From Oceanitalea sp047302425 (lineage in GTDB: Bacteria; Actinomycetota; Actinomycetes; Actinomycetales; Actinomycetaceae): 64,000 bases of DNA. The number at the start of each line of letters is the position of its first letter. Position 1 is the stretch's first letter. The stretch lies in NCBI RefSeq assembly GCF_047302425.1, contig NZ_CP154855.1, positions 992,001 to 1,056,000 of the forward strand. The letters are read 5' to 3'. This document shows, one piece after another, positions 51,990 to 60,789 of the stretch. The position numbers and the translations under genes are program-made. The notes beneath the pieces are model-generated. The model was not told where the DNA came from. It was given only the letters and a program-made list of their open reading frames with translations, and did not search any database.

Positions 51990-53375
51990 ATGAACAAGCG
52001 TCACTCCACACTCGTCGCGACGGGGGTGGTCCCGGCCCTCCTGCTGCTCGCGGCGTGCGGCGGCTCCGACGACGACGGCGGCTCGAACGGGTCGGGCGAC
52101 GGCGAGGGCGGCTCCTTCTCCGCCGAGGCGACCGGCGCGATCGACGCGTGGGCCTTCGACAACGCCGACGACGTCGGACAGGCCCGCCTCGACCACGCCG
52201 AGGAGACCCTCACCGACCTCGAGATCCAGCTCGACCCCACGGGCTTCGACGCCCAGAAGTTCACCACCCGCATCGCCAGCGGTGACGTGCCCGACGTCGT
52301 CCAGATGGACCGCCGCTACGTCGGTACCTACGCCGCCCAGGGACTCATTCAGCCCCTCGACCAGTGCTTCGAGGCCCACGACGTCGTGCCCGACGAGCAC
52401 TGGTACCCCTTCGTCGTCGACGACGTCCGGTGGCAGGACCAGGTCTGGGCGACGCCGCAGTTCTACCAGCCGCCCGCCGTCCTGCTGAACCGGGACGTCA
52501 TGAACGCTGCGGGCGTCGCCGACGACGCCATCGACACCTCGAACCTCGACGTCCTGCTGCCCGCGGTCGAGGCGATGTACGCCGAGAGCGGCGGCAACCC
52601 GACGACTCTCGGCTTCGACCCCCAGCCCACCGGCCAGGCCCCGCTGTGGGTGCTGGGCATGGGCGGCTCCCTCACCGACGAGGACGGCGCCCCGACCCTC
52701 GACGACCCCGCCAACGTCGCCGCGATCGAGCACGTCAAGGAGATCGTCGATGCTCAGGGTGGCTACGCGCGCTACAAGAGCTTCGCCGACTCCTTCGACT
52801 TCTTCGGCGAGCAGAACCAGTTCGTCGCCGACCAGGTGGGTGCGCAGATCAACGCCCAGTGGTACCCCAACGTGCTGTCCCCGTACATCGACGAGGTCGA
52901 GCTCGGCGCGGTGCCCTTCCGCGACGCGAACGGGGAGAACTTCTCCGTGTCCGGCGGCACGGCCTTCGTCGTCCCCGTCGGTGCGGCGAACCCCGACGGC
53001 GCGTGCGCGTGGATGGTCGAGGTGACCTCCCTCGACGCGTGGGACGCGGCCGGCGAGGCCCGTGCCGCGACGATCGAGGCGGAGGGTGGCGTCAACACCG
53101 GCCTGTTCACCGGCTCGCCCGAGGCCGACCAGGCGATCCGCGAGGCGCACGTCCAGCCCTCCGGCAACGCGGCCTTCGACCAGGTCATCGAGACCTACTA
53201 CGAGGTCGTCGAGTACGGGCAGTCCTTCGGTGCCTCGCCGGTGGGCCAGGAGATCACCAACGAGCTGACCAACGCGATGACGGCGGCGCTGCTCGAGGAC
53301 AAGACGGCCGAGGAGGCGCTGTCGGACGCGCAGGAGACGGTCATGCGCGCCTACGACAACCTCGCCCTCGACTGA
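51990..53375 (+). CDS. Extracellular sugar-binding lipoprotein of the ABC importer
   Basis: 461 residues. A lipoprotein signal ends LLLLAACGG with the lipid-modified C23, followed by a Ser/Gly/Asp spacer. The mature part is a family-1 solute-binding protein: FDAQKFTTRIASGDVPDVVQMDRRY, later MNAAGV and NAQWYPNVLSPY. It captures the sugar outside the membrane. It is the last gene of the operon, whereas the binding protein usually comes first in such operons. GAAAGG lies before ATG. A 12-bp stem-loop follows. Confidence 0.92.
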   Translation: MNKRHSTLVATGVVPALLLLAACGGSDDDGGSNGSGDGEGGSFSAEATGAIDAWAFDNADDVGQARLDHAEETLTDLEIQLDPTGFDAQKFTTRIASGDVPDVVQMDRRYVGTYAAQGLIQPLDQCFEAHDVVPDEHWYPFVVDDVRWQDQVWATPQFYQPPAVLLNRDVMNAAGVADDAIDTSNLDVLLPAVEAMYAESGGNPTTLGFDPQPTGQAPLWVLGMGGSLTDEDGAPTLDDPANVAAIEHVKEIVDAQGGYARYKSFADSFDFFGEQNQFVADQVGAQINAQWYPNVLSPYIDEVELGAVPFRDANGENFSVSGGTAFVVPVGAANPDGACAWMVEVTSLDAWDAAGEARAATIEAEGGVNTGLFTGSPEADQAIREAHVQPSGNAAFDQVIETYYEVVEYGQSFGASPVGQEITNELTNAMTAALLEDKTAEEALSDAQETVMRAYDNLALD

Positions 53376-53381
53376 CTGTCC

Positions 53382-53418
53382 CGCCCGGGCCGGACGCCGC
53401 GTGCGCCCGGCCCGGGCG
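53382..53418 (+). terminator. Stem-loop ending the sugar ABC operon
   Basis: A perfect 12-bp GC-only stem (53382-53393 with 53407-53418) and a 13-base loop, 6 bases after the binding-protein stop. Confidence 0.7.
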
Positions 53419-53433
53419 TGCCATCCTCGGAGG

Positions 53434-54243
53434 ATGAGCACCGGACCTCTTGCCCTGCACCGCCACGGGCCGGCGAGCGGCCTGCCCCTCGTCCTGCTCC
53501 ACGGCTTCCCCCTCGACTCGCGGATGTGGGACGACGTCGTCGCCCGTCTCGACGACGTTCCCGTCCTCACCCTCGACGCCCCCGGATTCGGGGCGTCCCC
53601 GGCTCCCGACGACGTCGCCGCGGCCGTGTCCCGTGAGCCCGGCCCGTCCCTGGAGACCTACGCAGACGCCATCGCGGCGACCCTCCGCTGGGAGGGCGTC
53701 GAGCGTGCCGTCGTCGCCGGGCTGTCCATGGGCGGGTACGTCACCCTCGCGCTCGCCGAGCGGCACCGCGGGCTGCTCGCCGCCGTCGGGCTCCTCGACA
53801 CGCGTGCCGATGCCGACTCCGCGGAGGCGCGCGACAAGCGGCTGCGCACGGCGGAGGAGGCCGGTCGCAGCGGGGCGGACGCGGTGGCCGGGATGGTCGA
53901 CGTCGTGCTCGGGGAGACGACCCGGGCCGAGCGGCCCGAGGTCGTCGCGCGGCTGCGCGAGTGGCTGGCGCAGGCGCCGGGAGAGTCGATCGCGTGGGGG
54001 CAGCGGGCGATGGCCGCGCGGCCCGCCCGGCTCACGGCGCTCGAGGACCTCGAGGTGCCCGGGCTCGTGCTCCGTGGTGCCGAGGACATCACGAGCCCCC
54101 AGGACGCCGCCGAAGAGATGGCCCGGGCGCTCGGCGGGGCGGCCGAGCTCGTCGTCGTGCCGCGGGCCGGGCACATGAGCGCGATGGAGGACCCGGACGC
54201 GGTGGCGCAGGCGCTGCGGCGGCTGCACGCCGCCGTCGCCTGA
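53434..54243 (+). CDS. Alpha/beta hydrolase
   Basis: 269 residues. The oxyanion strand is VLLHGFPLDSRMW, the nucleophile elbow is GLSMGGY with S98, and the acid and histidine are in LRGAEDITSP and RAGHMSAMED. Probably an esterase, lipase or C-C bond hydrolase; the substrate is unknown. ATG 53434 has CGGAGG directly upstream; earlier in-frame GTG 53401 lies inside the terminator stem. It ends one base before the converging hypothetical gene. Confidence 0.88.
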   Translation: MSTGPLALHRHGPASGLPLVLLHGFPLDSRMWDDVVARLDDVPVLTLDAPGFGASPAPDDVAAAVSREPGPSLETYADAIAATLRWEGVERAVVAGLSMGGYVTLALAERHRGLLAAVGLLDTRADADSAEARDKRLRTAEEAGRSGADAVAGMVDVVLGETTRAERPEVVARLREWLAQAPGESIAWGQRAMAARPARLTALEDLEVPGLVLRGAEDITSPQDAAEEMARALGGAAELVVVPRAGHMSAMEDPDAVAQALRRLHAAVA

Positions 54244-54244
54244 C

Positions 54245-54670
54245 TCAGCCGAGCGTGCGCCAGCCGGGCAGCAGCCGCTCGAGCGCGTCGGGCAGGTCGA
54301 TCGACTCCCCGTCCCGGCCGCCGGCGCCGAGGACCATCGGCGGCGGACTCGGCTCCAGGGCCACCCCGCGCAGCCGGTCACGCAGGCCGAGCGGGGCGGT
54401 GAGGAGGTAGAAGTCGCCCGCGGTGCTCACACCCGCGCTGCGGTCGGTGCGCAGGTACCAGCCGGTGACGTCGCTGCGCGCCTCGCCGCGCCCGCCGTAG
54501 CCGCGCACCCGCAGCGGCTCGGGCGCGAGGCGGTCGCGGGCGACGTCCGCGAACTCCCGCAGCAGCCGGGAGGCGCGCTCGTGCTCGGCGCACTGACGCT
54601 GCGCGAGCATGTCCGCGTGGACCGCCGCGGCCTCGCGTCGTTGCTCCGCCCAGTCGCGCTCCTCGCTCAC
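54245..54670 (-). CDS. Conserved hypothetical protein
   Basis: 141 residues, no membrane segment or signal peptide. The N-terminal half is a charged helix (ERDWAEQRREAAAVHADMLAQR and on) and the C-terminal half has beta-like stretches (VTGWYLRTDRSAGVSTAGDFYLLT). I recognise no family with a known role. GTG 54670 is preceded by TACGCT (minus strand, 54682-54677) with a 6-base gap, so it too may be leaderless. The longer frame upstream runs into the palindrome at 54741 and is not used. Confidence 0.65.
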   Translation of the reverse strand: MSEERDWAEQRREAAAVHADMLAQRQCAEHERASRLLREFADVARDRLAPEPLRVRGYGGRGEARSDVTGWYLRTDRSAGVSTAGDFYLLTAPLGLRDRLRGVALEPSPPPMVLGAGGRDGESIDLPDALERLLPGWRTLG

Positions 54671-54740
54671 CCACCCAGCGTAGACCGGCCCCCACCGGTA
54701 CCCCTCCGACACGACGACAGCCGGAGCCCGGCCCCTCCCT

Positions 54741-54783
54741 CGCCGACAGCCGGATTCCGCCTGGCGAAATCCGGCTGTCGGCG
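54741..54783 (-). terminator. Large palindrome after the YihY-like gene (CGCCGASAG family)
   Basis: Arms of 21 bases (54741-54761 and 54763-54783), one mismatch and a single central base, 9 bases beyond the stop of the YihY gene on the minus strand. It begins CGCCGACAGCCGGATT and so belongs to the same family as the other palindromes and the nucS arrays. Confidence 0.7.
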
Positions 54784-54791
54784 TGAGGGGG

Positions 54792-55898
54792 TCAGTCGTC
54801 GCTGCGGGCGGTGTCCCTGCGGGAGCGGCGGCTCGCCGGTGCGGCGTCCTCGTCCTCGGTGCGGCCGTGCGAGCGGCGCAGGGCACGACCGCGCTCGACG
54901 TCCTCGCGGTGCTGCTCGGCCTTCTTGTCCGACGCCTTGGTGTCACGGGCGGGGAGCTTGATGTGCTCCTCGGCCTCGATGCCGGCCTGGAGCTGGCGGC
55001 CGCGCTCGAGCTCGGCGTCGAACTCGGCCCCGAAGAGAAGGGCGAGGTTCATGATGTACAGCCACAGGAGGAAGATGATGACGCCGGCCAGCGCCCCGTA
55101 GGTCTCGTTGTAGCTGCTGAAGTTGGCGACGTAGAAGCCGAAGCCGACCGTCGCGAGGGCCGCGACGACGATCGCGATGACGGCGCCGACGCTGATCCAC
55201 TTGAGCTTGGGCTGCTTGACGTTGGGCGAGCCGTAGTACAGCAGCGCGATGATGACGATGACGATGACGAGCAGCACCGGCCACTTGGCGATGTTCCACA
55301 CCGTGACGGCGGTGGAGCCCAGGCCGATGAGGTCACCGACGGTCTGCGCGACCGGCCCGCTGACGACGAGGATGACGATCGCGAGCGCCACGAGCAGCAG
55401 CAGGACGAGGGTGAGGAGGTAGGTCCAGGGACGCAGCTTCCACACCGGGCGGCCCTCGGGGACCTCGTAGATCCGGTTCATCGCCTTGGCGAAGCCGGTG
55501 ACGTAGTTCGAGGCGGTCCACAGCGCGACGAGCAGACCGATGACGAGGCCGATGCCGGGCGCCCCGACGTTGGTGATGTTCTCGACGATCGGCTCGAGCT
55601 GCTTAGCGGTCTCGGCCGGGAGGGTGTCCTCGAGGACGGTGGTGATCTGGTTCGTGCCCTCACCGCCCTGTCCCACGAGGGAGAGGATCGAGGCGAGCGC
55701 GATGAGTCCCGGGAAGAGGGACAGCACCGCGTAGTAGGTGAGGGCCGCGGCGAGGACGGTGCACTCGTCGCGGCTGAACTCCCGGATCGTCTTGCGCAGC
55801 ACGTAGGTCCACGACGGCTTGCGGATGTCCGTGGGGGAGTCGGGCTTGCCGGGGTGGTCGGGCTCGTGGCGGTCGGACTCGTGGCGGTCGGCGCTCAT
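54792..55898 (-). CDS. YihY/BrkB-family membrane protein
   Basis: 368 residues with six to seven hydrophobic segments between about 50 and 300. Family motifs: REFSRDECTVLAAALTYYAVLSLFPGLIAL near the N terminus, NRIYEVPEGRPVWKLR in a central loop, and NFSSYNETYGALAGVIIFLLWLY. The C-terminal ~65 residues are charged and cytoplasmic (HIKLPARDTKASDKK; RRSHGRTEDED). Formerly mislabelled ribonuclease BN; the actual function is unknown. ATG 55898 has AGGAG 6 bases upstream. Confidence 0.9.
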   Translation of the reverse strand: MSADRHESDRHEPDHPGKPDSPTDIRKPSWTYVLRKTIREFSRDECTVLAAALTYYAVLSLFPGLIALASILSLVGQGGEGTNQITTVLEDTLPAETAKQLEPIVENITNVGAPGIGLVIGLLVALWTASNYVTGFAKAMNRIYEVPEGRPVWKLRPWTYLLTLVLLLLVALAIVILVVSGPVAQTVGDLIGLGSTAVTVWNIAKWPVLLVIVIVIIALLYYGSPNVKQPKLKWISVGAVIAIVVAALATVGFGFYVANFSSYNETYGALAGVIIFLLWLYIMNLALLFGAEFDAELERGRQLQAGIEAEEHIKLPARDTKASDKKAEQHREDVERGRALRRSHGRTEDEDAAPASRRSRRDTARSDD

Positions 55899-55984
55899 CG
55901 TCACTCCTGTCGTCGCGGTAGAGGTCAGCGTGGGCCGGGCACCGACGCTCCGCAACCGGTGGCCGGTGGCTTACCGTGTGGGTC

Positions 55985-56473
55985 ATGGCAGGCCCCCTCC
56001 ACATCCGTGCGGCGCGCCCCGAGGACGCCGCCGCCCTCGCCGACCTCCACCTCCGCAGCTGGCGGGAGACCTACGCCCAGGACGTGCCCGAGCACGTCTA
56101 CGCGCGCATGGAGGAGGAGGGCCCGGCCCGCTGGGCGCGCCGCCTGGAGGACCCGGACGCCGGCGTCACCTGGGTGGGCACCGTGCGGGACACCGGTGAG
56201 CTCGCGGGCTTCTCCCGGGCCATGGCCACCGGTCCGGGTGACGTACGCCCGCTGCTCCTGGCGGGCCTCTACGTCCTCGCCGGCTGGCACGGGCAGGGGC
56301 TGGGACGGGCGCTGCTCGAGCACGCCGTCGGGGACGCGCCCGCCTACCTGTGGGTGGCCGAGGGCAACGAGCGGGCCCAGCGCTTCTACGGGCGCAACGG
56401 CTTCGTCCTCACCGGCGAGCGCCGCGTCGAGGAGCGCTTCGGCGGCATCGCCGACCTCCGCATGGTGCGCTGA
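55985..56473 (+). CDS. GNAT-family N-acetyltransferase
   Basis: 162 residues. The opening IRAARPEDAAALADLH, the acetyl-CoA loop VLAGWHGQGLGRALL (Q/RxxGxG/A) and WVAEGNERAQRFYGRNGF are classical GNAT motifs. The substrate (protein N terminus, antibiotic or small amine) cannot be judged. TACCGT (55972-55977) ends 7 bases before ATG 55985 and no ribosome site is seen, so it is likely leaderless. It is divergent from the YihY gene and converges on the antiporter gene with 7 bases between stops. Confidence 0.88.
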   Translation: MAGPLHIRAARPEDAAALADLHLRSWRETYAQDVPEHVYARMEEEGPARWARRLEDPDAGVTWVGTVRDTGELAGFSRAMATGPGDVRPLLLAGLYVLAGWHGQGLGRALLEHAVGDAPAYLWVAEGNERAQRFYGRNGFVLTGERRVEERFGGIADLRMVR

Positions 56474-56480
56474 CCCGGCC

Positions 56481-57605
56481 TCAGGACAGGACGGCGACCG
56501 CGTAGACGGCGAAGACCGCCAGGTGCGTGGCGCCGTGGGTGGCGGTGACCCGCGGGGCGGAGAAGGTCGTCACCGACAGCAGCAGCGCGACGCCGAGCAG
56601 CAGGAGGTTGACCGGTGACTCCGCGAGCACGACCGGCTGGCCGGTGAGCATGCCGATGACGAGGACGGCGGGGATCGTCAGCCCGACCGTGGACACGAGC
56701 GCCCCGTGGCACAGGTTGACCACCCGCTGGACCTCACCGGCGAGCGCGGCCCGCACCGCGGTGATCGACTCCGGGAGGAAGACGATCATCGCGATGAGGA
56801 TCCCGGCCAGGGCGGTGGGGGCGCCGAGTCTGCCGAGCCCGTCGTCGAGGAGCGCGGCCATGTCGTGCGAGAGCAGGACGATCGGCAGCACCGTGGCGAC
56901 GAGCAGCCCCGCCCGCAGCAGGAGCTCGGTGCGGTGCACGGCGACGACGTCGCGCAGCCCGGCCCGCGCCGTCGTCGTCCCGCGTCCCTCGGACGGCAGC
57001 GTGGTCTCGCGGAAGTCCCCGGCCTGCGCCCCGGTCTGCCGGGCGAGGAAGAAGGTGTAGAGCACCACGGTGACGAGGACGACGGGCACGGCCTGCGCCG
57101 TCGTGTAGGACCCCTCGTCGCCGAGGGCGGTGGGGAGCCCGAAGGCGAGGGCGAGGAGGACGACGAGCATCGCGAGGTACTGCGAGGTCCCGGCCCGGTT
57201 CGGCGCAAGGCCGCCGTGCCGCCTGCCGCCGACGAGCAGCGCGAGGCCGACGACGGCGCACAGGATGATCATCGCGACCGCCATGACCGAGTCGCGCGCG
57301 ATCGTCGCGTGCTCACCGGGGCCGAGCATGACCGCGGAGATGAGGACGACCTCGATGACGACGATCGAGAGCGTGAGGACGAGGGAGCCGTAGGGGTCGC
57401 CGAGGCGGCGGGCCAGGTGCTCGGCCTCGTGGACGACGCCGAAGGCGCACACGAGGACCACGCCGACGATGACCGCCAAGGCCGCGACGAGCAGCGGCGC
57501 CGGGACGGGCGGCTCGAGCAGCGTGCCGGTCAGCGAGAGGCCGAGGACGGCGCCCCAGCCGAGCAGGAGGCGCAGGACGGCGGCGGGGGTGAGGACGGAA
57601 CGCAC
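56481..57605 (-). CDS. Cation/proton antiporter of the CaCA family (ChaA-like)
   Basis: 374 residues with about 11 membrane helices in two halves. The two alpha-repeats are visible: FGVVHEAEHLARRLGDPYGSLVLTLSIVVIEVVLI and FLPESITAVRAALAGEVQRVVNL, each bearing the acidic residues that bind the cation. It exchanges Ca2+ (or Na+/K+) for protons across the membrane. GTG 57605 is the start; GGAG lies in a small inverted repeat 9 bases upstream. Confidence 0.88.
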   Translation of the reverse strand: MRSVLTPAAVLRLLLGWGAVLGLSLTGTLLEPPVPAPLLVAALAVIVGVVLVCAFGVVHEAEHLARRLGDPYGSLVLTLSIVVIEVVLISAVMLGPGEHATIARDSVMAVAMIILCAVVGLALLVGGRRHGGLAPNRAGTSQYLAMLVVLLALAFGLPTALGDEGSYTTAQAVPVVLVTVVLYTFFLARQTGAQAGDFRETTLPSEGRGTTTARAGLRDVVAVHRTELLLRAGLLVATVLPIVLLSHDMAALLDDGLGRLGAPTALAGILIAMIVFLPESITAVRAALAGEVQRVVNLCHGALVSTVGLTIPAVLVIGMLTGQPVVLAESPVNLLLLGVALLLSVTTFSAPRVTATHGATHLAVFAVYAVAVLS

Positions 57606-57898
57606 GGTGGAGTCTCCACGGGGCCGTCCCCGAGCCGGGCTGCCGAGCGGGGCCGTCCCCGGCTCGGGGCGCCTGCGTGCGCGCCGCCTCCAGGGTAGCG
57701 AGGCCGGTGCGCCGGTGCCGCGCTGGTGACCGGATCCACCCCCGCAGGTGTCACTGATCTGCGCACGAGTCCCCGGATGGGCCGCTGATCGTCACCTGTC
57801 CCGGCGCGTTGCGCGCGTGTCGCGGACCCGTGCGCGGATCAGCGACAGGGAGACGACGACGGCGGGCACCCGGCGACGTGCCGGCCGGGTGCCCGGTG
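57606..57898 (-). other. 293-base gap with an imperfect inverted repeat
   Basis: No gene is supported on either strand between the DivIVA-like stop and the antiporter start. An inverted repeat of about 24 bases with four mismatches pairs 57751-57774 with 57823-57846, with GATC-containing cores. It may end the DivIVA-like transcript or bind a regulator. Confidence 0.5.
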
Positions 57899-59350
57899 TC
57901 AGCGGCGCTCGTCCTTGACGGCCGGCATCACCGCGGTCTCGCCCGAGACCGCGTCCATGACCTCGGTGCGCGGCTCGTCGGCGACAGGCTCCGCGTCGGC
58001 GTCGGCGTCCGCGTCGGCGGCGTCGGACTCGTCGAGCTCGGCGTCGTCGGTCTCCTCGGCGACGGCGTCGGCCGCGGCCGGCTCCGTCTCGGCAGCCGCC
58101 GGCTCGTGCTCCGGCTCGACAGCCGCCGGCTCCTGCTCGGGCTCAGCCGGCTCGGGCTCGGCCTCCTCGGCGGCGTCCGCGGTGGGCAGGGGAGCGGGCT
58201 CCTCCGCGGCGGCGGTGACGACCGGCCCGGCGACGGCGCTCGGCGTGCGGGTGGCGAGAACCCCGCGGAGCTCGTTGAGGTAGGTGCTGATGTCCTCGCG
58301 CTGGCGGGCGAGGTCGCTGATCTCGGCGGCGAGGGCGTCCCGCTCGGCCTGGGCGGCCTCGGCGGTCTCGCGCAGCAGGCGCTCGGCCTCGGCGCGGGCG
58401 TCGGCGAGGACCTGCTCGGCCTCCTCCCGGGCCTGCGCGACACGGCGGGCCGCGGCGGCGTCGGCGTCGGCGATGACCGACTCGGTGCGGGCGAGCGACT
58501 CGGCCAGGCGCGCCTCGGCGTCGGCGGCGCGACGCTCGGTCTCCTCGGCCAGTGCGGTGGTGGCGGCCCGTGCCTGCGCCTGGGCCTCGGCGGCGGCGCG
58601 CTCGGTCTCCTCCCGGAGGGTCGCCGCCTCGAGCTGGGCGCGGTGGCGCAGCTGCTCGGCCTCGGCCTTGGCCTGGTCGAGGGTGTTCTGGGCCTCCTGC
58701 TGCGCGCGGGTGGCCTCGGCGTGCAGCTGGGTGGCCTCCTGCTCGGCGGCCGTGCGCAGCTCAAGCACCTCCCGCTCGGCGGTGGCGCGGGTGAGGGCGA
58801 GCTCGCGGTCGAGGTCGGCGCGGCGGTGCTGCTCCTCGTCCCGGACGGACTCCTTGACGCGGGCGGCCTCACGCTCGGCGGAGGCGACGACCTCCTCGGC
58901 CGAGCGCTGGGCGACCTCGAGCGCCGACTCGGCCTGACGCTGCGCGTCCTCCAGCGTCTCCTCCACCTGACGGCGGGCGGCGGCCAGCCGCGAGGCGGCC
59001 TCGGTCTCGGCCCGCTCGGTCAGCTCGGCGGCTCGCTGCTCCGCCTCGGCCACGGCCTGGGCGGCCTGCTCGCGAGCGCGCTCCACGACCCCGGCGGACT
59101 GCTCCTCCGCGGAGCGCAGGAGGTGCTCGATGCGCGAGCCGAGGCCCGCGTAGGTCGGCTGAGCGCGCTCCCGCAGCTCGCGCTGGGCCTGGGACAGCTC
59201 CCCGGACAGTCGCATGGTGCGCTCGTCGAGCGCCGCCACCTGCTGCCGGGCGCCGGCGAGTGCGGTCTCCAGGGCGTGCATCCGCTGGTCCACCTGCGCG
59301 CGGTCGTAGCCGCGCATGACCACGGGAAACACGGACTGGTCCTCGCTCAT
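57899..59350 (-). CDS. Alanine/glutamate-rich coiled-coil protein with DivIVA-like N terminus
   Basis: 483 residues. The first ~30 residues (FPVVMRGYDRAQVDQRMHALE) resemble the membrane-curvature-sensing N terminus of DivIVA/Wag31. Then comes a nearly continuous coiled coil of ~330 residues, rich in A, E, Q and R, and an acidic disordered tail of ~110 residues (EPEPAEPEQEPAAVEPE; DADADADAE). It is not the usual Wag31, which sits in the ftsZ cluster; it may be a cytoskeletal scaffold of the Scy/FilP kind. TCAGGAGGA-type ribosome site upstream of ATG 59350. Confidence 0.8.
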   Translation of the reverse strand: MSEDQSVFPVVMRGYDRAQVDQRMHALETALAGARQQVAALDERTMRLSGELSQAQRELRERAQPTYAGLGSRIEHLLRSAEEQSAGVVERAREQAAQAVAEAEQRAAELTERAETEAASRLAAARRQVEETLEDAQRQAESALEVAQRSAEEVVASAEREAARVKESVRDEEQHRRADLDRELALTRATAEREVLELRTAAEQEATQLHAEATRAQQEAQNTLDQAKAEAEQLRHRAQLEAATLREETERAAAEAQAQARAATTALAEETERRAADAEARLAESLARTESVIADADAAAARRVAQAREEAEQVLADARAEAERLLRETAEAAQAERDALAAEISDLARQREDISTYLNELRGVLATRTPSAVAGPVVTAAAEEPAPLPTADAAEEAEPEPAEPEQEPAAVEPEHEPAAAETEPAAADAVAEETDDAELDESDAADADADADAEPVADEPRTEVMDAVSGETAVMPAVKDERR

Positions 59351-59501
59351 CTGTCCTCCTGCTCAGGGGTCGGCACGCTGCTGCGGGCCGACGTCAGCGT
59401 AACCGGGGGACCGGACGGGACGCTCCGGCCGATACGGTGCCCCCGCGTGATCGTCGCAATTTGGTCACAAACCGATAACGCGCTGCACGCAGGGTGCGGC
59501 G

Positions 59502-59507
59502 TATCCT
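59502..59507 (+). promoter_or_regulatory. Candidate -10 for the 59.5 kb membrane protein and lipoprotein pair
   Basis: TATCCT lies 43 bases before GTG 59551. The stretch just upstream (59455-59485) is relatively A/T-rich for this genome and contains GTCAC and GATAAC. Confidence 0.4.
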
Positions 59508-59550
59508 GTGGTGTCGCACCCGCGCCCCGCCTGGGAGGAAGCCTCACCCC

Positions 59551-60789
59551 GTGACCCGACGCAGACTGCCCCTGATGCTCGCCCTCGCCGGCGTGCTCGT
59601 CCTCCTGGCCTCCGTCGTCGCGGCCGCCGTCGTCCGTTCCTCCGACACCGCGACGCTCGCGCTCGGTGAGCGTCCCGACGTCCCCGTCGTCGTGACGCAG
59701 CCCGGCGTGCTCGACGCCGTCGACCCCGAGGTCACGGTGCGCGCGACGGCCGGCGACGACGAGCAGGTCGTCCTCGCCATCGGCCGCACCGCCGAGGTCG
59801 AGGCCTGGCTCGCCGGCGCCGACCACATGCGGGTGACGGGACTGTCCTCCTGGGAGGAGCTGACCGTCGAGATCGTCACCGCCGAGCCCACGGACCCGGC
59901 CGAGGAGCCCACCGCGCCGGAGGGCGAGGAGGAGCCCGCGGGGCTGCCGAACCCGGCCGGCTCCGACCTGTGGGTCGTCGAGACCGTGTCCACCGGCTCG
60001 GCCGAGCTCAGCTGGTCCGACAGCCCGGGCCGCTGGAGCCTCGTGGCCGCCACCGACGGCACCGGCCCGGCGCCGGAGGTCGAGCTCGAGTGGGGCCGGG
60101 AGGTCAGCACCCCGTGGCTCGTGCCGGGGATCGTCGTCGGCGTCCTGCTGCTCGTGGCCGGCGTGACGATGATCGTGCTCGACGTCCTCGCCGAGCGCGA
60201 GCGCCGCCGGCGCGACGAGGCCCGTGCGCGCGGTGGCGACGAGCCGCCGCGCAGCATCACCGACACCGACCCGGGCACCGGTGAGCGCCTCACCCGCCGC
60301 CAGATCCGCGAGATGGAGCAGGCCATGGCCCGCGCCGAGCGGAACCGGCCGGCGGACGAGACCGTCCCGCCCGTGCCGCTCGCGGCCGCTGCCGCGCTCC
60401 CCGAGGACGAGCCGGCCGAGCCGCAGGAGCAGCCGGAGGGCGAGGAGCCGGCCCTGCCGGCGTGGCTCCAGCAGAACGAGCCGGAGCCCGCGGACGAGCC
60501 GGAGCCGACGGTCGAGGCCGAGCCTGCCGTGCCGCCCGAGGCGGCGGACGAGCCCGAGGCCACCGACGAGGCCCAGCCCGCCGACGAGCCGGAGCCCGTG
60601 GACGAGCCCGAGGACGCCGTCGAGCCAGAGCCCACGGACGAGCCCGAGCCCACCGACGAGCCAGAGCCCACCGACGAGCCGGAGGGCTTCGCCCCCGCCC
60701 CGCCGTCGTGGCGCTCGGTCTGGGGCTTCGGCTCCGGACCTGCCACCACCACCCCACCCACGGACGACGACGGAGAGGAGCGACGATGA
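59551..60789 (+). CDS. Two-helix membrane protein with repetitive acidic tail, hypothetical
   Basis: 412 residues. Membrane helix 1 (PLMLALAGVLVLLASVVAAAVV) near 7-28, an external domain of ~160 residues (VTVRATAGDDEQVVLAIG; DLWVVETVSTGSAELSW), helix 2 (LVPGIVVGVLLLVAGVTMIVL) near 190-210, then a cytoplasmic tail with ERLTRRQIREMEQAMARAE and a long Pro/Glu/Asp stretch with EPTDEPEPTDEPE repeats, ending WRSVWGFGSG. No known family. GTG 59551 has GGAGG about 12 bases upstream. It overlaps the lipoprotein gene (ATGA), so the two products likely act together at the membrane. Confidence 0.75.
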   Translation: MTRRRLPLMLALAGVLVLLASVVAAAVVRSSDTATLALGERPDVPVVVTQPGVLDAVDPEVTVRATAGDDEQVVLAIGRTAEVEAWLAGADHMRVTGLSSWEELTVEIVTAEPTDPAEEPTAPEGEEEPAGLPNPAGSDLWVVETVSTGSAELSWSDSPGRWSLVAATDGTGPAPEVELEWGREVSTPWLVPGIVVGVLLLVAGVTMIVLDVLAERERRRRDEARARGGDEPPRSITDTDPGTGERLTRRQIREMEQAMARAERNRPADETVPPVPLAAAAALPEDEPAEPQEQPEGEEPALPAWLQQNEPEPADEPEPTVEAEPAVPPEAADEPEATDEAQPADEPEPVDEPEDAVEPEPTDEPEPTDEPEPTDEPEGFAPAPPSWRSVWGFGSGPATTTPPTDDDGEERR

